A DNA stretch of 64,000 nt, from NCBI GenBank assembly GCA_016490735.1, contig JAEMWC010000950.1:97501-161500 (forward strand), given 5' to 3'. The notes below the pieces were generated by a model. It was not told where the DNA came from, ran no database searches, and saw nothing but the letters and a program-made list of their open reading frames with translations. This document shows, piece after piece, positions 54,348 through 64,000 of this stretch (position 1 is its first letter; every line of letters starts with the position of its first letter). Origin of the DNA: Pachyseris speciosa (Eukaryota; Cnidaria; Anthozoa; Scleractinia; Pachyseridae). A program made the translations under genes and the position numbers.

Positions 54348-56357
54348 TTAGCCATTTAATCTAACATTGTGTTTGGCCAACCTACTCAAGACCTGTTTGA
54401 TAACTCCCATATGAGCAGTGACTCCACCTGATGTTGCCACCAGAATGTCATCTACTCTCACTAACACACCTTTAATACCTGACAAGATTGAATCCATCAC
54501 TCTCTGAAACTGGGAAGTGGCAGTTTTCACACCAAAACACAATCGCTTGGATTTAAATAAACCTTTCCGAGTGTTGATGGTAAGCAATTCAGACGACTCT
54601 TCATCCAAAAACAACTGATTGAAAGCACTGGCCAAATCAATTACTGAAAATGTATCAGGGCTCGCCCCATCTTGAGATAGCATAGCAAACATGTCTTGCA
54701 CATTAGGCAGTTTGTACACATCATCCTCTATGCGCTCATTAATCCCCTTATAATCCCCACACACTCTTATGGAACCGTCAGATTTAGGCACATGCACTAC
54801 AGGGCTTGCCCAATTACTACAGGATACCGGATACAGAATATCTGACTGCACTAGTCGATCATATTCTTTTTCAAGTCTTTCTACGAGCGAGTATGGGACC
54901 GGCCTATCCTTCATAAACACTGGTTTGGCACCCTCTTTAAGTTTCAAAGAACCAATGAAACCCTTGATGCCAGAGCCATGACTGCTGAATAGTTCTTTAT
55001 GTTTTTCTAACAGACTGTTGAATTCTGCCGGAAAGGTCTCAGATTTGGGAACAGAAAACTTATTCTCAACGACTTCTTCCTTAACTCCAAACATGTTCTT
55101 CCAATCTAGTTTTATTCTACTTAACCAGTCTCGCCCAAACAGGGCAGGGAGATTTCCTTCAACAACAATTAAATCAAGGATTTCTTCTTGATTACCATAC
55201 TTCACTGGAACAGAAATTCTTCCCACAACAGGAATCTTTTCACCTGAATAATTACGCAAAATCACCCCCGGATGCTGAAGGGGATAATCAGATAATACAG
55301 AATCAAACACACGTTTTGACACTGTAGAACGAGATGCTCCCGTGTCTACTTCCATCTTACAATTAACTTGTGCCTTACCTAACTGAACATCTACTACATA
55401 CGGTTTAACGCTGTTTACAAACTCAGTCGACAAGTGTTCAGTTCCAGTTTTGTATAAACCAAACGCACCTACTTCATCTGCATTCACAGGCGTCTCACTC
55501 ACATGATTATCGCTCCCCACACTTTCATCATCTGAGTTGCAATCGCAACTGTTCAGCTTAGCACTCTTTTGACCACTTGATCTTCCTTTTAGCTGCATTT
55601 GTGACAATCGGGCTTTACACACCGGACGAATATGACCTTTGCGTTGGCAGTGATGACACGTGGCATTTCTGTATTTGCAAGATTCCGATCTATGCTGCAC
55701 ACTTCCACATGATTTGCACTTGTCGGTGGTTCGACCACTCTGCGTTTGATTATATCCAGTAGTGATGTTCTTTGTGTTTAGGAAAGAAACACCCTGAACC
55801 TTGTTGACCTCGCTTTTAGCCGACTCTCCCATGTGCTCTAGATTCGCCTTGCCCGCCATTTCATCTGCAATGCATTTGTCACGTGCAACAGCGTAAGTCA
55901 GATCTCTTATCGACAAGAGATGACGCTGAGTTCTGGACATTTTTGGATGTAATCCAGAGACTAGCCTATCTCTTAGGGCTTGAAGTAGAAACTCACCGAA
56001 GCTGCATGTCGAAGCCAGTTTCTTCAATCTGGCGACGAATTCCGACACACTCTCGCTCTCGCCTTGTGTAGCCGTCCAGAACTTGTGTCTTTCAGCAATC
56101 ACAATGGGAGCAGGTTCATAATGTCCCTGCAAATGCTGCGACAACGCCGTAAAGGTCTTTGTATTCGGATTATGAGGATCGCACAAGTTCTTCAGCAACT
56201 TATAAGCGTCTGGACCAATAACAGCCAGAAAAACATTCACTTTCTTATCATCATCGATGTCATTCGCCGCGACGTATGCTTCAAATCGATCGGCGTAATC
56301 GCTAAACTTCTCAGACTTCTCGTCAAACGGACCCAAATTACCAATGACTGCAGCCAT
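54348..56357 (-). pseudogene. Gypsy Gag-protease-RT
   Basis: ATG at 56357 (MAAVIGNLGPFDE) is preferred over an upstream one because it begins the Gag homology. Gag: FLAVIGPDAYKLLKNLCDP, FWTATQGESESVSEFVARL, then two zinc knuckles (CKSCGSVQHRSESC and CHHCQRKGHIRPVC). Protease: CKMEVDTGASRST. RT: DLASAFNQLFL, VRVDDILVA (VDD motif), ending NVRLNG before the stop. Gag and Pol are one continuous frame. Confidence 0.92.
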
Positions 56358-56400
56358 ATGTATACCTTGTTTACCTTCTGGATCCCATCCTCGTCGCCAA

Positions 56401-56536
56401 TTTTGTATACTAAATAGTTCCAGAAGAGAACAGTGAGGAAAAGTTAAAGACACGTGCGTACACCAGAGATATCTCTCGTAAACTGTTTATTTGCATCCTC
56501 TTTCATCACGTGACCATCACTACCCAAAATACCACA
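56401..56536 (-). mobile_element. 5' LTR of the young gypsy element
   Basis: Same 136-bp sequence as the LTR at 51953-52088 with one substitution. Borders the leader at 56380-56400 on its inner side and TGAGG on its outer side. Confidence 0.88.
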
Positions 56537-57690
56537 TGAGGAAGGTTCCATCTCGATATGCTCGTCCTAAACCCTCTCTCTCCTGACACTGAGTGGCTAA
56601 GTCATGCAGCCTTTCCATCTCCACGGCTCTAGCACGGGTAGTGAGAGAGTTCACAGACTTCAATCTATCATCATTGAGAAGGACATCTTCGTGAAAGGCA
56701 AAATCAGGATCCACACCTTCTCCACCTGCTGATTTTGCTCTTGACAGTGCAACAAATAGGGCTCCTGGATTCTTAGCTTCAAAGTCATGTTTTCCAGGAT
56801 GAATCATAATATACCTGAATGCCTCCGCTGTACCTACAGCCATTCCTTGGCACTTGTGGATTGTGGTTTCCCATGACAATCTTACTGGAACCTGGAGACG
56901 CTTGCACCGACATGGACATTCAGTTCACCGACTTACAGGAACAATTGGCACAAATGTGGGGTCTTCATCCATATAAGATGGACCCTTATATCCTGGAAAC
57001 CGTACAAACACCACATCAGGTAATGGTACAGGGTCATCAGTTGGTCTTGAACCATCATTGTAGACAATGTCCACTACTGTGTCCACTGCTCCATTGAAAA
57101 AGCCCCATTTAGCCTTCAGGTTTACTGTCAGCATCACCTTGCTGTCACGACAAAGATACAGTAGTGGCAGTAAACCACCTGCCTTATTGCTGTCACCCTT
57201 CTGTGCATGCCTATCATTGTCAACTGCTTTGATCCTTACTACTGGATGATCTGGCTCCCGGTTACACTCAAGCAGATTAGCTTTATTGCGTTCCCATTCT
57301 AAGCGACATGTTGGGAAGACATAGAGGCCTTGCTCATCCATCCTACAAAGAAGTTCTGGACCATGGCTTATGCAGAGATTGTGCCACTGAAACTTCTGCA
57401 GCCAGCGGACTTGCTGGGGTGTTGTATAATATGTCCTCATTGACATCAGCACATCTCTCAGCTGCTCTTCAGATTCAGTTTATCTCACGATCTGAGTTAG
57501 CTCAACGACAGTATCAAAACTCGTCCAGACCAACCGACCATGGTTAGATGGTGCACTACGGCTGTGGTCAATGTACATTGGAGTATCGCACACAGGAGGT
57601 AGCTGTAAATCATCTCCCATAAGCACTACTACAGGAAGGGCTCCCCAAAGCTCTTCTGCATTGGCTCCTCTGTTAAATGGCATATCGTGT
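56537..57690 (-). pseudogene. Helitron PIF1-like helicase (C-terminal half)
   Basis: SF1/PIF1 motifs: VVVLMGDDLQLPP (Walker B region), later KVMLTVNLKAKWGFFNGA, ETTIHKCQGMAVG (motif V) and ALFVALSRAKSAGGEG (motif VI). Three frames are needed (57683-57480, 57452-56925, 56879-56537). The stretch with the Walker A P-loop is absent: the Rep frame runs into Walker B sequence near 57690, so a deletion removed the front of the helicase. It is interrupted at its C-terminus by the gypsy element. In Helitrons this helicase unwinds DNA for rolling-circle transposition. Confidence 0.8.
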
Positions 57691-59273
57691 ATGAAATTGA
57701 CTTCACTGTCACTTGGTCAGCATCAGCTGTATCTACAGCATTTACCATGTCCTCAAAGAAGTCAGCAGTAGCACCAGTAGGTTCACTGTCTTTACATGCA
57801 TAGCCACACACGTAGTCAATTATAGCTATGACATCATCTGTGCTGGGATTGTCTGGGGAAGAATTTGACAGAATCAAGCTTACATCACCATTTGCTCTCC
57901 ACGACTGCAACTGATAACACGAATGCAGAATCACACGTGGGTGGTCACGTGGTATCTCAAGGCGGCTCCATTGTGATCAACAACAATTTCTGGCTCACTG
58001 TGCAGTTTCTTCACTGGGCAAAAGTCAGTTTCAAATTCCATGAGGCACACTCTCTCGTTAGGCTGAATTCCTTGCTCAGGATGACGAGGTGACCTCAAGC
58101 AGGAATCTGAACAACTGTGCAACCCAACTCGGCTCACCAAAAGCAAATGATCCCCCAGCATTTCATCTTGGGTTGAAGCTATATCCATCAGCATCTTAAC
58201 CAGGGGATCTCGATCATTCGGTATTGGGTTAGCTGAACCCTCAGGTTGAGGCCAGAGATCTTTCCTTGGCTTTCCTTCCTCATCTCTACCAGCTGGGTGT
58301 AATGCTGTCATGGCTAGGTTTTCTTCAGTCCACTGATTAAGTACGGCAGCACATTCATCCTCATCACACTCATCTTTATGAGCTTGGTACAACAGCTGAT
58401 GTGGCTGTCTGTCCTCTCTCCAGCTAAGTTGTTGCCAGTGGATTTGGCCACGGGACTTGGCAAACTCATACCGGTACCAATAGTCAAAGACACCAAACAC
58501 AGGCTTTAGAACCTTGTCATGGTATGACTGCGTACGCAGGTCAAAGTAGTTTACCACAACATGAATGTTCTCTTGCACAGCCTTGTAGCGGGCTTTGCTA
58601 TCATCAGCAAGGTTAACTTCTCTCCCTGTGGTCTGCAAAATGTACAGTTTAAGTAGTCTTCTGAGTGGAGGAAAGTAAAACTTAGCACAACTTCCAGTCA
58701 TAAAAAAATGAAGGCAATCCTTTCTTCTCATTCACCATGAACTCAACCAAAGCTCGAAGCTCTCTCCGTCTTTGATGCCAATACTGAGCAGTGCCACGCA
58801 AATTTGCTCCAACATACAATAGCGTGTTGGTGAATGAAGTATCACCCGTTGCCAGTCACTCCTGTAGATCTGCAACCTTTAACTGTGGATCTCCTAGTTG
58901 CTGATCAACTAAGTATCTGCTCTGTTCTAAGGCACGCTTCCTCATGATCATGTTGTGAACAACGAAGTTCCATGCCTTGTGTCTAGCAAACCTCCCGTCC
59001 TGATACCAAGGCAGGTGCTCCGCCCAATCATGTAGTGTGGGACATGTTATCGGACGATTGATATGAAAATCGCCTTTCCCACATGGGAGCAAGCAGGGAA
59101 AAGCCGTTGTGAAAAAAATATGGAGTCGTAAACTCACATGCTGGGGTTGTGTCAGTGCTCGGCCATGGGATCACGGGTTGCGTACGACCTTGCTGGACCC
59201 CTTCTGTTTCAGCCTCCTGGGGTTCAGACACAACATCATTTATGGCTGCTTCTACCTGTGCTTGCACATTCAC
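57691..59273 (-). pseudogene. Helitron Rep (Helitron_like_N) region
   Basis: Pieces in order: PWERRF-type entry near 59080, FPCLLPCGKGDFHI, PTLHDWAEHLPWYQDGRFA, HNMIMRKRALEQSRY (59137-58856), then FFMTGSCAKFYFPPLRRLL, YRYEFAKSRGQIHWQQLSW (57931-58731) and IIDYVCGYACKDSEPTGA. IHWQ corresponds to the HUH metal site; relatives that I recall read IHWH, so one histidine is probably lost. YVCGYACK carries the catalytic Tyr pair. Frame shifts at about 58856-58731 and 57935. Confidence 0.78.
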
Positions 59274-59423
59274 TCCTGGCTCAGGAAGAAAACCCCAGAG
59301 ACTATCGAGTCATCGCTATTATCTGTTTCGCCGGCATCCAACTGCTGTGGGGCAGGACCTTGATCGTCCATGTGTTCTGCGGTTTCAGAAAACTCGACTG
59401 TTCTCAAATAGGACAATTCACCA

Positions 59424-59657
59424 TCAGCTGGTAAATTCAGACGAGTCAATAACTATGTGAGCGTAGACGACAGGATTATTGTCCTTCAGCCAACGGAGAG
59501 CACTTTCAACCCGTTGTCTTCTAACTCTGAAGTCCTTGTGGGTGTCATCTTTCCCCTGCTTTCTCACACGTATGATGTCCACTTCTGCTGGTAGACGTGG
59601 CAGAACAGTAGCTGGTTCTCGCACTGCTTGAGGGAATACAGTGACCCCTAAAAGCAA
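59424..59657 (-). pseudogene. Helitron ORF, N-terminal module
   Basis: Contains VDIIRVRKQGKDDTHKDFRV, RRQRVESALRWLKDNNPVVY, a module regularly found before Helitron_like_N in animal Helitrons. Separated by stops from the Rep region. The true start lies upstream and was not found. Confidence 0.65.
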
Positions 59658-60319
59658 TTCCTAAAGGCCACAAAGTTTTCAAAGTAATTATATTTTATAA
59701 TAAAACGTCTTTTCAAAAGCGTCATTAACCCCATAATTTAAACCAAAACAAGTATCTTTGATGCATGATAAAGATTAACAACTAATTAGCCTGCTTGCAA
59801 AAAAACCACTTGTTTCTCCTGAAAAGGCATTTCTTTGTAAGCTGTTTGCAATTATTGCCCCACAGGGTTTTGGACCGGAGGCCAAAACCTGAGGAGGCAT
59901 AATAGAAGGCTGCACATATATAAAGAAGGTCAAAGAAGTAAGTTACAAGAATTTGGTACGTGCAAAGAAATCCCGATTTAAAGAAACCATGTAAAGGCAA
60001 GGTGGTATCGGGTAATTTTTTTCCTCTTGCCTGCAAGGTGGTATCGGGTAATATTCTTGCTGTCACGAGAACATGGAGCTAGCACATCAAAATGGCTGCT
60101 GTGCCATGCATAAATGTTCAGCAGTACCCCGTTCTCAGAAGGGAAACACAGCTTTTTAAAACTGTAAATCAAAAAAAACAAGATCCAGGGAACACTCTAC
60201 AGCGTTAAAAACAGTGGAAATCGGTTGGTTCATAGAGAAGAAATCCCTCTTCAAAGAATCAAGTACAGATGGCGGGATGTGCCTTGACCCCTGCGAATCA
60301 TTGCAACTGAGCGCTTCTG
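59658..60319. other. No gene seen; short direct repeat
   Basis: Presumed 5' flank of the Helitron gene. GCAAGGTGGTATCGGGTAAT is repeated at 59998 and 60036 (38-bp spacing). The Helitron 5' terminus (TC) was not identified. Confidence 0.4.
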
Positions 60320-60323
60320 AGAG

Positions 60324-60560
60324 TCAATCAATCAATCAATCAATCAAAATCTTTATTTTAACACGGTAAAATTAAAATTCATCAGGTAATTACAATGTAA
60401 AATACAAACACATAATAATTCCTAATAACAATATATGTACACCTAAAAAGTCTCTTCAGTAAAAATACTATTCCAAACTAGACCTGTTTTCCATGAATGC
60501 CGTGTATAGAACTTAATTTAATTTAACTAAAATGAAGGTTTAATGATTGCTTAAAACGAT
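60324..60560 (-). repeat. LINE-type 3' end with (ATTG)n tail
   Basis: On the minus strand the sequence ends TAAAATAAAGATTTTGATTG followed by four more GATT units (top strand TCAA repeats at 60324-60346). AATAAAG plus a tetranucleotide tail fits a CR1/L2-type 3' end; no coding sequence is present. Confidence 0.5.
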
Positions 60561-61000
60561 CTAAAGTCTACCTTTCAAAACAACATTACAGGTTTCAACG
60601 CTTTTGCCGTGCTTTACCTTTAATTGACCGATTGGTTGTATTCCTGAAGCAACTTCTAGCAAATTTTGTGAAAAACATCCTCAGTTCGAGTGCAAATTGT
60701 GCTTCAAAGTGACTTTCGTATTTGTTTGCTTCGTCTTCGCATAGATTTACTTACGCAAAAATTAAATTGAACGCATTTGCTTTTCAGGCATAAACACAGG
60801 CATATCTGAATGAGTTTTTTTTTATTTAGGAAAGCTTATGGTCTTTTTTTCTGTGTTTCTCAATTCACTGAATTCGCATTACTCAATTAATCTATCCAAA
60901 GAAACCTGGTGAAAACCTCACAACCAATGTTGTCGTTAATGTTATTAGACAAGAGATAGCGTCACTGTACAACAATCAGCCTCCTAGCTACCTTACTGGG
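60561..61000. other. No gene seen
   Basis: AT-rich; first copy of the CACTGTACAACAATCAG motif (see 60962-61510) at its end. Confidence 0.35.
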
Positions 61001-61510
61001 CTGAGTTGCTAGAAGCATGGTTGGCGCCAACCATTTGTTAAGATGTATTAAAACCTATAGGTTGTCATGGTATTTAACCCTGATTAGCGCTAACCATGCT
61101 TCGAGCAACTGGACCCTGATTGTTAACTGCCTAACCAGGCATTTATGTTGCATCACAATATGTTTACATCATTCTCACCCAATTCTTAATTTTGTTTTTT
61201 TAGTGACCCTTAATTCAAATATTACAGTATTTACAATAATTATTAAGATGTGTTGTGATCATCCTGTTTCTCTAAAGCAAAGGCAGTATTGTTCTTAAAT
61301 GTTGTTAAAAAAAGGCATTTTAGAGTCACTGTTCAACAATCAGTAAAACTTGGATAATGGTGCTTTTTCGATAATATTTCAGTACAATGATTAACATGCT
61401 TTTTAACTGACATACGATTTCACTGTAAACTTTAGAACTCCAAACCAATGTACCATCTCTTGCTCTAACTGTTGCTAAGAGATACACTAAGTCTCGCTGT
61501 TCAACAATCA
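60962..61510. repeat. Three spaced copies of a 19-bp motif
   Basis: GTCACTGTACAACAATCAG (60962), GTCACTGTTCAACAATCAG (about 61325) and CTCGCTGTTCAACAATCAG (about 61493). Spacing about 360 and 170; intervening sequence is not obviously repeated. Confidence 0.5.
61001..61112. mobile_element. Miniature hairpin element (about 110 bp)
   Basis: GAGTTGCTAGAAGCATGGTT with GGCGCCAACC on the left pairs with TTAGCGCTAACCATGC, TTCGAGCAACTGGACC on the right. Ends about 30 bp; short single-stranded middle. Typical of very small MITE derivatives. Confidence 0.6.
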
Positions 61511-62470
61511 GTCAACAAATCACATTAGGGTGCCATATTCCCCAACCCCCCCCCCAAAAAAAACAAATAAAACAGCCATCTAAATCTAAATTGTTGAAAA
61601 ATGACACTTCATCAATTACTGTTGCTGCCAATTTGATGTACTGCAGAAAAATACTTGTTCCACATGAACTGCTTATATATGTATTTCACTAACAACTATA
61701 CAATCAAAGGGTGCCTATGGCTAACTCGTGGATAAGGTACACAAACCCAAGCCTTTGTCTACCGGCCTTTGTAGCACACATATTACAAGAAGACACATGC
61801 GAGAGAATGTTAGAAATTTAACTCCCTAGGTTTATTGACTTTTCTGCCCTTTGCAGGGAAAATATATGTGATAGTATTTGCCTGTGAATATAGAGCCTCC
61901 TTGGAGGGTATTACTGTTCACTAGCTCGTTGTAGGGCTCCTAGTGTCTAGTGGCGTTTTTTGTTATGCAAACGATTGCAAAGAGAGTTGGGCTTTGAGGA
62001 AGCCCAAGACCCAGCGGGTTTCAAGAAGTTGTGTGCAGATGAGACCACAGAGCAACAGGCGTGTGGAATTATAAATAAATTGATAATGTGCTGTTGCTAT
62101 GGGATCTCCAGATTGTTTTTCGAGATGAGTCCTGCCCAATAAAAACACAGGAATACTGTGCATTAATTTTTTTCTAAGAAAAATTTCAACTTTTCTGGCA
62201 GGGTGTCAAAAAATTATTAATTGATTGCGTGATTAACTGGTTATAAAAGTAAATGAGAGAACTTTCTGGTGCACAATTACGTATATTATTATACTTGATA
62301 TATTTTTCTACTTTCATAAATGTCATGGCTTCTTCCAGATATCAGCAACTGAGTGTGTGATTGAAATATACCACAGATAAAAGATACAAGGTGTAAAAAT
62401 GACTATTTTAAAGAATCATCTTGCAGTACGGTCGGACATGGATGCAGTATAGCAAAGTCTTAAATAGTGT
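61113..62470. other. No gene seen
   Basis: AT-rich without supported exons. A 60-codon frame at 61960-62142 has no recognised domain. Confidence 0.35.
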
Positions 62471-64000
62471 TTCTTTTTTTTTTCTTCTCTTTTTTTATTT
62501 GAAAATCATACCTTATTACAATACGTACATACATAACTTATTAATTGACAGATATTAACAGCTATTTACAATACGCAAATAAAAATAACGATACAGCAAT
62601 TCTACTTACGATACTTGAGACCAAAACAGAGAGAAGAAAAACGGAAACAGAAACACACGCACGTGTACGTGTCGTTGGGTACTGTAAAAAAGTTGTATTT
62701 ATAAATTAATTTGCGATCTGCATTTACTCTTTTCTATAAATAATTTGCTTTTAAGGTATGCAAGGAAGGCTTCGAAGTAGTAATCTTCTTCATTCCTTGA
62801 AGCACAATAGATGTAATACCTGGCAATTATTAAGCACAGGTTTAAGCCGAGTTGTTGTCTAAAATCATTTGTGAAGCCGTAGATCATGGTTGCATCGTTT
62901 AAGGTGATAGAATCGTCATTATTACCATTCCACCAGCAAGAAAAGCTTTGCCAGAAGGTCTGCACATCTGAGCAAGCAACAAAAAGATGGTTCAGGGTTT
63001 GCTTTTGGTCACAGAGATGACATTTATCATGTCGTATGATTTATCATGTCGTATGATCTCTGAAAAGAGTGGCATCGTTGGCAAGATGTGGTGCACAATT
63101 TTAAATTGAAAAATGGCGAGTCTTGTATCCTTGGTCACTTTGAAGGGAATATTATAAATAGTGCTGATTGCTTGCTCGTCTAGGTTCGCTTGCAACATCC
63201 TTCTCTCAGCTGTAGGAGGCTCAAATTTCTGACTGATAACAATTCAAGAGCTGATTTGCAGGAAAGCTTGCTTAAAGGTATTTTCCCCACGTATTCTAAA
63301 TTCGTAGGTGTGCTTGCGTTAGAATTTTTTAGCAAGCGAATCCATTTTTGGGGAATTGAATTGCACAATCCGTAATATGTGAGGAAATTGGTTTTAATGG
63401 TGAACTTGCGGCAAAAGTCATTGAAAGTTAAGAAGTTGTTTTCACAAAAATATCTTTGACTCTGATCACTCCTGCTTTATGCCAACTTTGGTAATAGACA
63501 GAGAACTTTTCAATTTTAATAAAGCGATTATTCCACAGGATTTCATTTAGTATTTGTTCTTTGTTTTCTGGAATATGTTGGTTTATCGTTTGCCAGGTAT
63601 ACAAGATGTCTTTGTAAAATTTAATGGGGACAGACACTTTAAGACATTTTAGATCATAGTTGCATTCGAATAAAAACGAACCTCCTACCTCTTTTAAAAA
63701 CGAAAGAGGTATGTGGCTCCAACTTGCATTGCCGCTACTTTCGTGTAGTCTTTTTATCCAAGTGACCTTAAGGGCGTTGTTCATTATTTCGAAATCTGGC
63801 AGGTCTAAGCCACCTTTAATTTTCGGACCAATCATTGTGGTGTGTTTGAGTTTAGGTTTGGTATTCCAAACAAACTCAGAGATAGCCGTTTTAACCAAAG
63901 CTGCAAATTCTAAAGGGAAGGTGAGTACAGATGTATTGTAGACTAGCCTGGAGAGAGCAAGGCTTTTAAGAATGGTTATTCGACCATACAATGTAAGATT
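62471..64000 (-). mobile_element. Tx1/L1-like LINE, 3' part, continues beyond the window
   Basis: The 3' end is marked on the top strand by a T-rich tract (62471-62505), that is, an A-rich tail on the minus strand. Upstream on the minus strand is a 3' UTR of about 200 bp and then the ORF2 C-terminus. The 5' part lies right of base 64000. Confidence 0.75.
62699..63991 (-). pseudogene. Tx1/L1-like LINE ORF2, C-terminal region
   Basis: Begins at the window edge with LYGRITILKSLALSRLVY-type sequence (here MYGRITILKSLALSRLVYNT), FVWNTKPKLKHTTMIGPKIK, GGLDLPDFEIMNNALK, WIKRLHES, all typical of the post-RT domain of L1/Tx1 LINEs. Later frames give IPQKWIRLLKN, FQFKIVHHILPT and a zinc-knuckle-like CHLCDQKQTLNHLFVACSD followed by WQSFSCWW and RYYIYCASRNEE. 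At least three frame shifts (near 63428, 63190, 62985) show decay. Confidence 0.8.

Larger units (their letters stand above)
51948..56541 (-). mobile_element. Young Ty3/gypsy retrotransposon with short LTRs and TGAGG target duplication
   Basis: TGAGG flanks both ends (51948-51952, 56537-56541). LTRs are 136 bp and differ at one position. The 5' LTR is followed on the minus strand by TTGGCGACGAGGATGGGATC, the likely primer-binding/leader region. Gag, protease, RT, RNase H and integrase follow in gypsy order. The open frame is broken three times: a TAA at about 54346, a one-base deletion in a C-run at about 53757 and a one-base insertion near 52640. It lies inside the Helitron helicase gene. 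Confidence 0.92.

Overview
The window is animal nuclear DNA: AT-rich, with spliced genes (GT-AG introns), animal-type THAP and PHD zinc fingers, and a dense mix of Ty3/gypsy, CR1/L2-like and Tx1-like LINEs, Helitron, ISL2EU, pogo-like and many miniature transposons. The families and the short hairpin MITEs look like those of cnidarians, most likely an anthozoan such as a reef coral. This is a judgement from memory of such repeats, not a database match. No rRNA, tRNA or CRISPR array was seen.

Layout. 0-2.9 kb: a very large imperfect palindrome, invaded by a 372-bp MITE. 3.5-4.2 kb: a foldback element. 4.6-9.7 kb: a THAP remnant and two tail-to-tail copies of a small coiled-coil gene of unknown function, the better copy having two visible exons (9574-9624 and 7987-8202) on the minus strand. 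10.5-17.4 kb: short MITEs, then a broken gypsy element on the minus strand with a plus-strand LINE nested in its protease/RT junction. 17.4-19.8 kb: a repeat of GTTCGATT motifs carrying a second LINE end, a minisatellite and a MITE.

19.98-27.46 kb: a plus-strand, multi-exon gene resembling the Tnp2-like transposase-domain proteins common in cnidarians. Its first intron holds a complete 3226-bp ISL2EU-type transposon with 69-bp terminal inverted repeats and an AT target duplication. That transposon carries two decayed genes, a SAP-YqaJ nuclease-PHD protein and a THAP-DDE transposase. 28.1-34.05 kb: a tandemly duplicated intron plus 27-nt exon module, invaded separately by a MULE-like element carrying a gag fragment, by a TTAA-type MITE and by a third inverted-repeat element. 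34.2-36.3 kb: a Pro-rich exon and a zinc-knuckle/RGG exon.

36.8-44.5 kb: mostly non-coding, with MITEs, a 452-bp foldback, a possible solo LTR and a minisatellite. 45.6-50.8 kb: the best candidate intact gene, four minus-strand exons encoding a 248-residue coiled-coil protein. Its introns carry a pogo-like MITE, a hairpin and a GGGGGCTTATTAGAG-type MITE. 51.9-59.7 kb: a Helitron Rep/helicase gene (minus) split near its last codons by a young gypsy retrotransposon with 5-bp target duplication TGAGG and near-identical 136-bp LTRs. 60-64 kb: sparse sequence, then a Tx1-like LINE running off the right edge.

The strongest unexplained theme is a set of 330-420 bp elements that share one architecture, many copies of one short motif in both orientations, but use a different motif each time (CCCGGG, CTTGCG, CTAGGATC, GGGGGCTTATTAGAG, TTTAAG; a larger one uses GTTCGATT). 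Exon boundaries were drawn by eye from splice consensus and reading-frame phase; repeat identities are visual estimates.
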